Assembly (NCBI RefSeq): GCF_029051685.1
Contig: NZ_JAACFT010000004.1
Span: 62,001 to 126,000 of the forward strand
Direction of reading: 5' to 3'
DNA from: Bradyrhizobium sp. CSA207
Lineage (GTDB): Bacteria > Pseudomonadota > Alphaproteobacteria > Rhizobiales > Xanthobacteraceae
Length of the DNA stretch: 64,000 bases
Position numbers and translations under genes: made by a program. The notes under the pieces were generated by a model. It ran no database searches. It saw nothing but the letters and a program-made list of their open reading frames with translations, and was not told the origin of the DNA. Below are positions 37,328-45,027 of this stretch, piece after piece (within the stretch, counting starts at the first letter, position 1; each line of letters begins with the position of its first letter).

Positions 37328-38659
37328 ATGTCGAGCGCCTCGCCCGCCGTCTCGATCGGCATCGATTTTGGGACCAGCAATACGGTCGTCGCGCTCGCGG
37401 CGGACGATCGCCGGGTCGAGGCCGTCCGCTTCGATCATGGGGGACAGCGGCACAGCGTCTACGTGTCGGCGCTGTGCTTTTGGGAGGACCGCCCGGGAGC
37501 CGGAGCCCAGGCTGAAGGCGGCCCGTGGGCGATCGAGCAGTTTCTCGAAGGACGCCACGTCAACCGCTTCCTGCAGTCGTTCAAGACCTTCGCTGGAAGT
37601 GCCAGCTTCAATTCCACCCAGGTGTTCCGGCAGCGCTACAGCTTCGAGGATCTTCTCGCGGCGTTCCTGCGCACGCTGACGCGCCATGGCGGCGACAGGT
37701 TCGGCTTCGAGGCGTCGAACATCACGGTCGGTCGCCCTGTGCGCTTTGCCGGCGGCAATCCGGACGAGGCGCTGGCGATGCAGCGCTATCGCGCCGCGTT
37801 CGAAGGCCTCGGCGCCGGCCACGCGCGCTATGTCTACGAGCCTGTGGGAGCCGCGTTCTCCTTCGCCCGCCGGCTGGAACGCGATGCCACCGTCCTGGTT
37901 GCCGATTTCGGCGGCGGCACCAGCGATTTCTCCGTGATGCGTTTCTCGCGCGCGGGCGGCAGCTTGCGCGCCGAGCCGCTCGGCCATGCCGGCATCGGCA
38001 TCGCCGGCGACACGTTCGATTACCGCATTGTCGACCACGTGGTCTCGCCGCGGCTCGGTAAGGGCTCCAGCTTCCGCTCGTTCGACAAGGTGCTGCCGCT
38101 TCCCAACAGCCACTACACCAATCTCGCGCGCTGGCATCAGCTCGCGTTGATGAAGAGCAACGGCGACCTGCGCGAGCTGCGGGAGCTGTCGCGCACCGCA
38201 CTGAAGCCGGCCCTGCTTCACGACTTCATCACCATCGTCGACTTCGACCTCGGCTTTTCGCTGTACCGCGCAGTGTCCGACGCCAAGGTTGCGCTGTCGG
38301 CCCGGGATGAGGTGGACTTCCATTTCAAAGGCGGCGGGGTCGACATTCGTTCGTCGATCACACGGAAGAGCTTCGAATCCTGGATTGCCGACGATATCGC
38401 CCGGTTAGGGGCCACCGTCGACAAGGTGCTGGGCGAAGCCGGCATCACCGCGCGCGAGGTGGAGAAGGTGTTCCTGACCGGCGGGACCTCGTTCGTGCCT
38501 GCCGTCCGAAAGCTGTTCGCCGAGCGGTTCGGCAACGAGCGATTGATGTCCGGCGACCAGTTCGAGTCGATCGCCTACGGCCTCGCCTTGATCGGGCACA
38601 GCCCGGACCCGGACCGCTGGACCGCGGCCGGCGGGCTCGAGTCGAGGGCGGGCGCGTAG
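37328..38659 (+). CDS. Hsp70-family protein, YegD-like
   Basis: 443 residues from the ATG at 37328 (MSSASPAVSIGIDFGTSN). It has the actin/Hsp70 ATPase motifs: IGIDFGTSNTVVALA (phosphate 1), VLVADFGGGTSDFSVM (phosphate 2) and VFLTGGTSFVPAVRKLF (adenosine). The usual substrate-binding domain of DnaK is absent, and an insertion of about 60 residues lies between, as in YegD. YegD-type proteins are poorly understood, possibly chaperone-like ATPases. It stands alone, with no DnaJ or GrpE beside it. Confidence 0.92.
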   Translation: MSSASPAVSIGIDFGTSNTVVALAADDRRVEAVRFDHGGQRHSVYVSALCFWEDRPGAGAQAEGGPWAIEQFLEGRHVNRFLQSFKTFAGSASFNSTQVFRQRYSFEDLLAAFLRTLTRHGGDRFGFEASNITVGRPVRFAGGNPDEALAMQRYRAAFEGLGAGHARYVYEPVGAAFSFARRLERDATVLVADFGGGTSDFSVMRFSRAGGSLRAEPLGHAGIGIAGDTFDYRIVDHVVSPRLGKGSSFRSFDKVLPLPNSHYTNLARWHQLALMKSNGDLRELRELSRTALKPALLHDFITIVDFDLGFSLYRAVSDAKVALSARDEVDFHFKGGGVDIRSSITRKSFESWIADDIARLGATVDKVLGEAGITAREVEKVFLTGGTSFVPAVRKLFAERFGNERLMSGDQFESIAYGLALIGHSPDPDRWTAAGGLESRAGA

Positions 38660-38690
38660 CCCCGCGGTACGCGGCCGCCCCGTCCTGAGC

Positions 38691-39134
38691 CTATTGGTTG
38701 ATCTCGGGCTCGACCAGCCGCGCCAGGTTCCGCAGCGATTCCTGCCAGCCGAGATAGCAGGCTTCCGGCGGAATGACGTCCGGTATGCCGGCCTGCGTGA
38801 CCTCCAGCTCGGTGCCGACCGATACTTTCTTCAGCGTCACGGTCACCTGGATTTCACCCGGCAGATTGGGGTCCTCGAATTTGTCGGTGTAGCGCAGCCG
38901 TTCGCCCGGGACGAGCTCGACATATTCGCCGCCGAACGCGTGGCTGTTGCTCGTGGTGAAGTTGCGGAACGACATTCTGAATGTGCCGCCGACCTTGGCC
39001 TCCAGATGATGCACGGTGCAAGTAAAGCCATTGGGCGGAAGCCATTTCGCAAGCGCGTCGGCCTCGAGGAAGGCGCGATAGACTTTCTCCGGGCTGGTCG
39101 TCAAAACGCGGTGCAGGCGGACAGTGCTGGGCAT
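38691..39134 (-). CDS. SRPBCC (AHSA1-like) domain protein
   Basis: 147 residues of the Bet v 1/AHSA1 type: it opens with TVRLHRVLTTSPEKVYRAFLEADALAKW and has TFRMSFRNF and ERLRYTDKFEDP in the middle, a helix-grip fold that binds hydrophobic ligands. Such proteins may be enzymes, lipid carriers or Hsp90 activator-like. It converges with the Hsp70-like gene (31 bp between stops). The ligand is unknown. Confidence 0.88.
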   Translation of the reverse strand: MPSTVRLHRVLTTSPEKVYRAFLEADALAKWLPPNGFTCTVHHLEAKVGGTFRMSFRNFTTSNSHAFGGEYVELVPGERLRYTDKFEDPNLPGEIQVTVTLKKVSVGTELEVTQAGIPDVIPPEACYLGWQESLRNLARLVEPEINQ

Positions 39135-39293
39135 GTTCTTTCATCCTCATGTATTGATGGTGCGGCGTCGATGTCCGTGGCCGATCCATGCCCCGAGGAC
39201 GAACGAGACATTGCCGGGCCGACACGACATCGCCGATTTTCTTGCCGGAATTTGTTGAGAGCGCGGCCAAAGGGTCGTTCCGCGACGGGGCGG

Positions 39294-39983
39294 CTAAACT
39301 GCCGGCAGATCCTGCGGCGTCATCGTGAACGCAAGCCGATAGTGGTTGATCGTCGGATCATCCCGCGCGCCCGCGACGCGAAGCGCTGACGGCGAAATCT
39401 GGCCGGCAACCGCGCGCTCGACCGCCTCGGCATCGTAGCCGGAGAGAAGGACGATCCAGTCGGCGGCGCCGTCCCGCCCGCGGATCTGCTGCTCGGTCGT
39501 GGGCGAACTCGTCCTCGGCGTGTCGGTCAGGAGGAGGTGGGCGCCTGTCAGTCCCGGTTGCGGTGCCAGCGCGCGCAGCGTGTCGGAGAGGTGAGTGTGC
39601 AACTCCGTCTCCCGTCCGGCCTCCGGCGAAAGCCGGATGGTGGCAAGCGCTGTCGCGACGCCGCCGCCAAAGCTCGCCACCACTCGGCACTGGCTGCGGA
39701 CCATGCCGAGGTGATGCGGCATCATCTTGGTCGACCATGGTGTCGGCGCGTTGAGCCGATCGAGATATCCACTCGACGTGAGGACGTCGCACTGCTCGAG
39801 CTCGTAGAGCACGAAGAAGCCATCAGCACCATCGGTGCTGGTCCACCGCGAGCCGCGCCGGAAGCCGGGAATGCTCATGCGTTCCGGAAAATGCTCGTGC
39901 GAATGCCAATCGCCGAACTCCGCGCGTTGCTCAGCGCGGACGTTCCACCACATTGCGACGGCTGCTTGACCCAACAATGACAT
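39294..39983 (-). CDS. Conserved hypothetical protein, 229 aa, possible dimeric alpha/beta barrel
   Basis: I chose the ATG at 39983 (MSLLGQAAVAMWWNVRAEQR); upstream codons read as noise. The start has WNVRAEQRAEFGDWHSHEHFPERM, which resembles EthD/antibiotic-monooxygenase-like barrels where a His-rich WHSHEHFPER segment lines the active site. A second half (about 110-225) repeats the same fold length. No operon partner. The function is unknown and the fold match is from pattern only. Confidence 0.6.
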   Translation of the reverse strand: MSLLGQAAVAMWWNVRAEQRAEFGDWHSHEHFPERMSIPGFRRGSRWTSTDGADGFFVLYELEQCDVLTSSGYLDRLNAPTPWSTKMMPHHLGMVRSQCRVVASFGGGVATALATIRLSPEAGRETELHTHLSDTLRALAPQPGLTGAHLLLTDTPRTSSPTTEQQIRGRDGAADWIVLLSGYDAEAVERAVAGQISPSALRVAGARDDPTINHYRLAFTMTPQDLPAV

Positions 39984-40482
39984 GCTGACCTCGATCGCTT
40001 CCGGGCAATTCTTTACAGCAGCGCCGCCGAGATCCAAAGGTCGGCTGCGAAATGCCGCGAGCCCGGCCGATCCGGGGCGCCGCAGGCCATGGCGTCTCAA
40101 CGCTGCCCGTCAGCTTTTCACCACGAGTTCAATGCGACCGTCGTGCAGTTCTTTCGCGAGCAACTCGCCAGTGGTGATCGTTGAGCGCCCGGTCGAAGCT
40201 GGGCGTTCTCTTGTCGGCGCTTTGCGGCTTGCAAACGCTTTGCGAAGGCTCGTTTGCCTTGCTTCCTGGCCTTCTGGGCGCGTTCCGGCGACGTCTCGGC
40301 CCAATTAAAACCGGGCAAGCCTTGCAAATGACGCTGATGAGGTATACCTTGATGGCGTTCGTTCAGCCGCTGTGCCTTGTTGAATGCGCCCGCGGGCTCC
40401 TTTTCCATAGACATCGACGAATTGAATCGAGTTCTGCGTGAGTGTCACGCGGAATGCGCGCATGTGCGCTTTGGAGAAGAAA
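39984..40482. other. Gene-poor 499-bp stretch upstream of cspA
   Basis: It holds the cspA promoter and leader in the last 100 bp. A lysine/arginine-rich minus-strand frame at about 40210-40310 (QKARKQGKRAFAKRLQAAKRR) and another in a different frame at 40110-40180 (TTGELLAKELHDGRIELVVKS) could be two pieces of a decayed small gene joined by a frameshift. The evidence is weak. Confidence 0.4.
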
Positions 40483-40692
40483 ATGACGACAGGTACTGTG
40501 AAGTGGTTTAACGGCCAGAAGGGCTTTGGATTCATTCAGCCCAACGACGGCGGCAATGATGTGTTCGTTCACATCAGCGCGGTCGAGCGGGCTGGTCTTG
40601 CGGGTCTCGCCGAGGGCCAGAAGGTCAACTTCGAAGTCAAGACCGACAAGATGCGGGGCAAGGTCAGCGCTGAGAATCTCTCGCTGGCTTGA
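40483..40692 (+). CDS. cspA: Cold-shock domain protein
   Basis: 69 residues from the ATG at 40483 ([20 protein letters not shown]), which follows the ribosome site ggaga. The RNA-binding motifs KGFGFIQP (RNP1) and VFVHISAVE (RNP2) are intact. It melts RNA secondary structure. Its leader lies in a long gene-poor region, which fits regulation through the leader, and it ends at a terminator hairpin. Confidence 0.97.
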   Translation: MTTGTVKWFNGQKGFGFIQPNDGGNDVFVHISAVERAGLAGLAEGQKVNFEVKTDKMRGKVSAENLSLA

Positions 40693-40701
40693 GTTCCCTG
40701 T

Positions 40702-40770
40702 GCCGTTTCACGGATGTACTGAAACGGCTACGCTGCCCGCTCATTCCCCGGATTGAGCGGGTTTTGTTTG
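40702..40770 (+). terminator. Double hairpin terminator after cspA
   Basis: First hairpin gccgtttca / tgaaacggc (40702-40728). Second hairpin cccgctca / tgagcggg (40736-40761), followed by ttttgttt. Together they end the cspA transcript. Confidence 0.85.
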
Positions 40771-40786
40771 TTACGGAGGGTGAACG

Positions 40787-41029
40787 ATGAGCGCCAGGAA
40801 ATCGGCAGAACCGTCGCCCGAAGGCATCGCGCGTTCCAATCGCCAGCGCTTGGCGTCTGAAGAAGGTGCGCGGGCCATGGCGGATGCCGAAAAGCAGGCC
40901 GTCGACATTCGCAAGAACATGGCGCGGCTTCGAGTGCTGCGCCAGGCCAAGGAAGCGGCCGACGCAACCCTTCAGGCATCGTTGCCGGCACCCACCCCGA
41001 CGAAGCGCAAGAAGAAGCTGCCGCAATAG
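40787..41029 (+). CDS. Small charged hypothetical protein downstream of cspA, 80 aa
   Basis: From an ATG after the ribosome site ggagg: MSARKSAEPSPEGIARSNRQ. It is rich in Ala, Lys, Arg and Glu, one long likely helix or coiled coil (about 15-65), ending in a basic tail (TKRKKKLPQ). It may bind nucleic acid. It starts 17 bp after the cspA terminator, so it probably has its own promoter or gets read-through. I know no family name. Confidence 0.7.
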   Translation: MSARKSAEPSPEGIARSNRQRLASEEGARAMADAEKQAVDIRKNMARLRVLRQAKEAADATLQASLPAPTPTKRKKKLPQ

Positions 41030-41162
41030 TTGCCTTCGATAGCGCGGACGACAATCTGGCGAGGGGCCGATCACATGCCAAAGAGTGCGGGTCGTGCCTA
41101 GGGTCAAGCCGGACGGCGGTGGCACAATCACCTTCTTTCTCGCGCTTGGCGCCGGCCGGCAG

Positions 41163-41309
41163 ATGTGCCGCCTTGCAACCACGTTTCAGACGCAGAAGCA
41201 GGCCTTCAGCTATCTTCAGAAATATCGGACGGAGCTCGAGCGCGTGGCGCGGACACGGCTGGCTTCGGGCGAGCTCGAAGACGGCATCGTCGTGCTCTCG
41301 ATGCTGTAG
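41163..41309 (+). CDS. Small conserved hypothetical protein, 48 aa
   Basis: From the ATG at 41163: MCRLATTFQTQKQAFSYLQK, ending LASGELEDGIVVLSML. A longer open frame begins at 41085 but its first 26 codons lack coding character. Proteins of this size and layout (TTFQTQ...AFxYLQKYRTE) look common in bradyrhizobia, so it is likely real. Function unknown. It lies just before the transposase array. Confidence 0.6.
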   Translation: MCRLATTFQTQKQAFSYLQKYRTELERVARTRLASGELEDGIVVLSML

Positions 41310-41434
41310 GTCGGGGTCAGGCGTCGATTTCGGCGCCGCGCTTTCGGCGCGATCATCAATCGCCCGGTAATTACGTAATTACGGTGACAGTGCATTAAAT
41401 TGACGCCGGACACTTTCGCGGGGCATGATGCGGC

Positions 41435-41835
41435 ATGGCTCGTCTTGCTCGTGTCGTCATCCCCGGCCACCCCCAACCACGTCACCCAGCGCGGCAACGG
41501 CCGGGCACGCACGTTCTTCGAGGACAGCGACTACGCGCTGTATCGCGACCTGCTTGCCGCGAATTGCAAGGCCGCCGGCGTCGAGGTGTGGGCGTGGTGT
41601 CTGATGCCGAACCACGTTCACCTCATCCTGGCGCCGTCCGATTCCGACGGGCTGCGCCGGGCGCTGGCCCGCGTACACCGCGGCTATGCCGGCGCCATCC
41701 AGGCGCGCCGCAAGGGCACCGGTCATTTCTGGCAGGGCCGGTTCGGTGCCGCCGTCATGGACGAGCGACATCTCGCGGCGGCGCTGCGCTACGTCTCGCT
41801 CAACCCGGTGCGGGCGCGCCTGGTGCAGCGGGCAA
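41435..41835 (+). pseudogene. Truncated, frameshifted copy of Y1 transposase
   Basis: It matches the intact copy at 41891 from its first codon (MARLARVVIPGHP). One extra base in ccccaacc near 41475 shifts the frame, and the 3' third is lost: after the Tyr-containing stretch (LRYVSLNPVRARLVQRA) the sequence runs straight into the left end of the next copy. Both faults make it inactive. Confidence 0.88.
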
Positions 41836-42595
41836 ATACGGTGACAGTGCACTAAATTGACGCCGGACATTTCGCGGGGCATGATGCGGCATGGCTCGTC
41901 TTGCTCGTGTCGTCATCCCCGGCCATCCCCACCATGTCACCCAGCGCGGCAACGGCCGGGCGCGCACGTTCTTCGAGGACAGCGACTACGCGCTGTATCG
42001 CGACCTGCTTGCTGAAAATTGCAAGGCCGCCGGCGTCGAGGTGTGGGCGTGGTGTCTGATGCCGAACCACCTTCACCTCATCCTGGTGCCGTCCGATTCC
42101 GACGGGCTGCGCCGGGCGCTGGCCCGCGTGCACCGCGGCTATGCCGGCGCCATCCAGGCGCGCCGCAAGCGCACCGGTCATTTCTGGCAGGGCCGGTTCG
42201 GTGCCGCCGTCATGGACGAACGGCATCTTGCGGCGGCGCTGCGCTACGTCTCGCTCAACCCGGTGCGGGCGCGCCTGGTGCGGCGGGCGCAGGATTGGCG
42301 GTGGTCGAGCACGCGCGCGCATTTGCGCGGCAAGGACGATGGCCTGACCGCGCTGGCGCCGATCCGCGATCGTTTTCCGGACTTCGCCGGTTTGCTGGCA
42401 ACCGAACCGGAGGCGGATCTGTTCAGTGCATTGCGCGCCGCGGAGAGCATCGGCCGTCCGCTCGGAGACGACCGCTTCCTCGCCCGCATCGAGCGTCAAA
42501 CCGGGCGCGTTCTGAAGCCGGGCAAGCGCGGGCCCAAGCCGTCAGAGTCAGAAGGCGCACAGCGAAAGGGCAGTTAAGTGCACTGTCACCGTAAT
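41836..42595 (+). mobile_element. Intact 760-bp Y1-transposase element with inverted ends
   Basis: The left end reads atacggtgacagtgcac and the right end gtgcactgtcaccgtaat, near-perfect inverted repeats of about 17 bp. The transposase fills most of the space between. Elements of this kind usually mobilise as single strands with foldback ends; the inverted ends here could form such hairpins. Confidence 0.75.
41891..42577 (+). CDS. REP-associated tyrosine transposase (RAYT, Y1_Tnp)
   Basis: 228 residues. The HUH motif is H60-L61-H62 (MPNHLHLILVP) and the catalytic tyrosine is Y119 (LRYVSLNPVRARL). The N-terminus (HHVTQRGNGRARTFFED) and FWQGRFGAAVMD are family hallmarks. RAYTs nick and join single-stranded DNA at foldback sequences and spread REP/MITE elements. 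The only complete copy in the window, so it is the likely driver of the other pieces. Confidence 0.93.
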   Translation: MARLARVVIPGHPHHVTQRGNGRARTFFEDSDYALYRDLLAENCKAAGVEVWAWCLMPNHLHLILVPSDSDGLRRALARVHRGYAGAIQARRKRTGHFWQGRFGAAVMDERHLAAALRYVSLNPVRARLVRRAQDWRWSSTRAHLRGKDDGLTALAPIRDRFPDFAGLLATEPEADLFSALRAAESIGRPLGDDRFLARIERQTGRVLKPGKRGPKPSESEGAQRKGS

Positions 42596-42630
42596 TCGAC
42601 AGCCGTCCAAATTATTCGAGGGCCCTGAAT

Positions 42631-42963
42631 ATGTCAGTAGATCAGGCAGATACGATTGACGTCGCGACCATCGACAAGGCTTCCGGTGAGCTATGGCTCA
42701 CGATCAGCGATCATCTGCCGTGGGACGAAAACGAAGGCGACCATCTCGTCCTTCTTCAGAACAAGCTCAACGCGTATCTTCGCTTTATCGAAAGCGGTGA
42801 GGTGTTTAAAAAGGTGCCCGATGCCAAGGGGCGCGGTATTGTGATAAACTTGGTCGGGAAGTTCCCGCTGAGCCAAAAGGCCGACTTCTTCTTTGGGAAG
42901 GCGCGAGCCGCCACAGAAAGCGCGGGCTTTCGGTTACAGTTTAGCCTTATGCGCCCCAATTGA
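42631..42963 (+). CDS. DUF6572-like protein, possible orphan immunity gene, 110 aa
   Basis: MSVDQADTIDVATIDKASGELWLTISDHLPWD... ends LQFSLMRPN. The layout (TIDxxxIDxxSGExxLTISDHLxW followed by LLQNKLNAYLRFIESGE) fits DUF6572, small soluble proteins often found near toxin loci. It lies between the intact transposase and a direct repeat, is AT-richer than core genes, and has no toxin beside it. An immunity role is an inference from context and family habit. Confidence 0.65.
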   Translation: MSVDQADTIDVATIDKASGELWLTISDHLPWDENEGDHLVLLQNKLNAYLRFIESGEVFKKVPDAKGRGIVINLVGKFPLSQKADFFFGKARAATESAGFRLQFSLMRPN

Positions 42964-43004
42964 GCGGCTCTCGCTATTACTGTATTACTGTGACGCCCAT
43001 GGAA

Positions 43005-43045
43005 TGCACCCCCTAAGTGAGACACAGGTAATTCCTGTGACAGGC
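43005..43045. repeat. Short repeat TGCACCCCC..GAGACAC..AATTCCTGTGACAGGC (copy 1)
   Basis: It shares about 35 of 41 bases with 44602-44641. The core has an inner dyad (ggtaattcc, and cacagg / cctgtg). It could be the end of another insertion element. Confidence 0.65.
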
Positions 43046-43073
43046 ACTCGTCTATCGCACTGTTTGCCCCGGT

Positions 43074-43396
43074 ATTACGGTGACAGTGCACTAAATTGAC
43101 GCCGGACACTTTCGCGGGGCGTAATGGGGCATGGCTCGTCTTGCTCGTGTCGTCATCCCCGGCCACCCCCACCACGTCACCCAGCGCGGCAACGGCCGGG
43201 CGTGCACGTTCTTCGAGGATGGCGACTAGAATTACGGTGCGATCTTTCCGCGAAAGGTCGACTTCTCTTGCTTCGGGTACCGATCTTGAATCACGACTCA
43301 CCCTCTAAGAAAAGGGGGTACTCGAGGGCCGATTTGGCGCGATCCTCAATCGCCCGGATGCAAGCCCTTCCTATTCGGAGCGGCTTCCCGATTTGG
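43074..43396. repeat. 323-bp direct repeat, copy 1
   Basis: Nearly identical to 44704-45027. It begins with the transposase-element end attacggtgacagtgcac, includes the first 33 codons of the transposase (stopping in TAG), then about 165 bp of other DNA ending in gcggcttcccgatttgg. In the second copy that last piece is the 3' end of the gene 45002-45196. Confidence 0.9.
43131..43229 (+). pseudogene. 5' fragment of Y1 transposase (33 codons)
   Basis: MARLARVVIPGHPHHVTQRG... continues to FFEDGD and a TAG stop. It lacks the HUH motif and the catalytic tyrosine, so it is dead, but it carries the same left end as the intact element. Confidence 0.88.
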
Positions 43397-43406
43397 TAAT
43401 TACGTA

Positions 43407-43497
43407 ATTACGGTGACAGTGCACTAAATTGACGGGCAGGGCACTTAATTCTCATCGAGCGCAGGACCCGCTCAATTAAGTGCACTGTCACCGTAAT
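43407..43497. mobile_element. 91-bp MITE-like palindromic element
   Basis: Ends attacggtgacagtgcacta and its inverse taagtgcactgtcaccgtaat enclose about 48 bp with no coding sequence. The ends match those of the transposase element, so it is probably a non-autonomous derivative (REPIN/MITE) moved by it. Its right border falls exactly where the toxin reading frame begins. Confidence 0.8.
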
Positions 43498-43901
43498 ACC
43501 CACCAGGTGCGTTTGCCGCAAAGAGTGCCGCACCGCCAAGTAATGGCCAACTCGTTCAAGAAATTGCGACGAGAGCCGAGGCGTGGGGCACAAGGCAGGG
43601 TCTGCCGGCCGCAGGTAGCGGACCGCTCCAAGGAACATTGAAGCACGATTACGCTGCACGCCTGCTTGATCGATATCAAAGCATGTACGGGAGTCGTGGT
43701 TTGGAAACCGAGGTTTCGCTTCTCAATGGTGGCGCAGTCAACTACGGGACAGCGGGAAGCGTGCGCTTGGACGTATTCGAGGCAGCGACGGGAACTGCGT
43801 GGGACTATAAATTCACCTTGAATCCGAGTCTAAGTGTATCCCGCGTGCAACGCATTCTCAACAATGCACCCGTGAATAGTGCAATCCCAGTTGGCCCATG
43901 A
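43497..43901 (+). pseudogene. C-terminal tail of a polymorphic toxin, 5'-truncated
   Basis: The frame is open from the border of the palindromic element to the TGA at 43899-43901 (134 codons), with no proper start; a TTG at 43638 could allow an 87-residue product. The tail reads LVQEIATRAEAWGTRQG..., LKHDYAARLLDRYQSMYG, then GSVRLDVFEAATGTAWDYKF. The LDV...DYK pattern after an upstream Glu (LETEVSLL) resembles the PD-(D/E)xK nuclease core of Rhs/CDI-type toxin tips. The delivery part is missing. It overlaps the next gene by 4 bp (ATGA). Confidence 0.7.
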
Positions 43902-44572
43902 TGACGTTGACAGCACAGTTAAGACGCTCGATTACCGAAGACTGGAGGTCCTGTTTTGAGAGCTTAGGCGTTTATAAGCCAATGTGGCTTGGGCGGCGCG
44001 TAGGACCTTTTTTTCAGGGGGTTTGCTTGGAGAGAAGCTCTGGTAGCACTTCGTATATTCCAACCTCTCACCTTCACTGTCTCTGCCGTGACTTTCCTGT
44101 TGTGAGCTTGACCTTAGGGCAACGCTTGCTATCGCCGAGATCTGGCAGCGAAGAAAGAATCTTGGTTCAATTTCATGAAACCCATTTCGAGGATGCGGCA
44201 AGGCGATTGACGGCAGCCTCATTGCTGCCGCTCGATAGGCCATGGGGCCTAAGTAACTTGATCTCGGCCGTTCAGATGTACCAGACGCTTGGACGCCCGG
44301 ACTCGAGATATCCTATTTTTCCTTTCGAGGACGTCGTGATGGCTGCCATATGGTTGGGTGAGCATGATCAAGCCAGATCGGCGATCGCAGAGTATCGAGA
44401 AACCATCGCTGGGTGGCCTGAAAACGTAACCGCGCGTTTTGGTGGGAATGTTGCATGGGAAAGTAAGTTACGGCAGCTGATTGATAATCCGAAGGCGTTG
44501 CGGGATTTGGCTGATGCCAACGCCGAAAGGCTCAAGGTCCGAAGTCTTCCTCGAATCGAAATGCTGGCGTGA
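43898..44572 (+). CDS. Candidate immunity protein for the toxin tail, 224 aa
   Basis: The ATG overlaps the toxin stop (ATGATGA), the usual coupling of toxin and immunity genes. The protein (MMTLTAQLRRSITEDWRSCF...) is soluble, with no signal peptide or membrane segment, and clearly less GC-rich in codon use than core genes. A mid-region FEDVVMAAIWLGEHDQARSAI looks helical. I recognise no named family; the role is inferred from position. With its toxin truncated, it may survive as an orphan defence against neighbours carrying the same tip. Confidence 0.65.
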   Translation: MMTLTAQLRRSITEDWRSCFESLGVYKPMWLGRRVGPFFQGVCLERSSGSTSYIPTSHLHCLCRDFPVVSLTLGQRLLSPRSGSEERILVQFHETHFEDAARRLTAASLLPLDRPWGLSNLISAVQMYQTLGRPDSRYPIFPFEDVVMAAIWLGEHDQARSAIAEYRETIAGWPENVTARFGGNVAWESKLRQLIDNPKALRDLADANAERLKVRSLPRIEMLA

Positions 44573-44601
44573 ATTCTAGGCATTACGGTGCTGGACTGGA
44601 C

Positions 44602-44641
44602 TGCACCCCTGGAATGAGACACGATAATTCCTGTGACAGGC
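44602..44641. repeat. Short repeat TGCACCCCT..GAGACAC..AATTCCTGTGACAGGC (copy 2)
   Basis: Matches 43005-43045 in the same orientation. The two copies bracket the toxin-immunity segment. Confidence 0.65.
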
Positions 44642-44703
44642 TGTCGGGAAAGCGATAATTCCGAGCATCGCCCATGGCGCCTGCTGGTGCGGCTCCCGAA
44701 TGC

Positions 44704-45027
44704 AATTACGGTGATAGCGCACTAAATTGACGCCGGACACTTTCGCGGGGCATAATGGGGCATGGCTCGTCTTGCTCGTGTCGTCATCCCCGGCCACCCC
44801 CACCACGTCACCCAGCGCGGCAACTTGCGTGCACGTTCTTCGAGGATGGCGACTAGAATTACGGTGCGATCTTTCCGCGAAAGGTCGACTTCTCTTGCTT
44901 CGGGTACCGATCTTGAATCACGACTCACCCTCTAAGAAAAAGGGGTACTAGGTCGAGGGCCGATTTGGCGCGATCCTCAATCGCCCGGATGCAAGCCCTT
45001 CCTATTCGGAGCGGCTTCCCGATTTGG
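44704..45027. repeat. 324-bp direct repeat, copy 2
   Basis: Nearly identical to 43074-43396; differs by a four-base loss within the transposase fragment (cggcaacttgcgtgc) and a few single changes. It runs into the intact small gene at 45002-45196, so this copy is probably the original. Confidence 0.9.
44762..44856 (+). pseudogene. 5' fragment of Y1 transposase, frameshifted
   Basis: Same fragment as at 43131 with a 4-base deletion after CAGCGCGGCAAC, which shifts the frame. No catalytic parts remain. Confidence 0.85.

Larger units (their letters stand above)
41378..45027. mobile_element. Accessory island of Y1 (REP-associated) transposase copies and captured genes
   Basis: A 3.65-kb stretch carries one intact and one truncated Y1 transposase, two 5' fragments of it, at least seven copies of the terminal sequence attacggtgacagtgcac (forward or inverted), a 323-bp direct repeat, and three non-core genes. 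Base composition is noticeably AT-richer at 42600-44600 than in the flanks. It separates the two halves of the oxalate gene set together with the genes at 37-41 kb. Confidence 0.75.

Noticed and set aside
40118..40414. A basic minus-strand protein before cspA
   Set aside because: Only part of the frame is lysine-rich; it overlaps the cspA leader and needs a frameshift to make sense. Kept as a note in the intergenic entry.
41400..41855. A single intact transposase gene beginning MTPDTFAGHDAAWL
   Set aside because: That start lies in the element end; the true start at 41435 runs in a different frame and is broken by one extra base, and the 3' end is missing, so it is a pseudogene.
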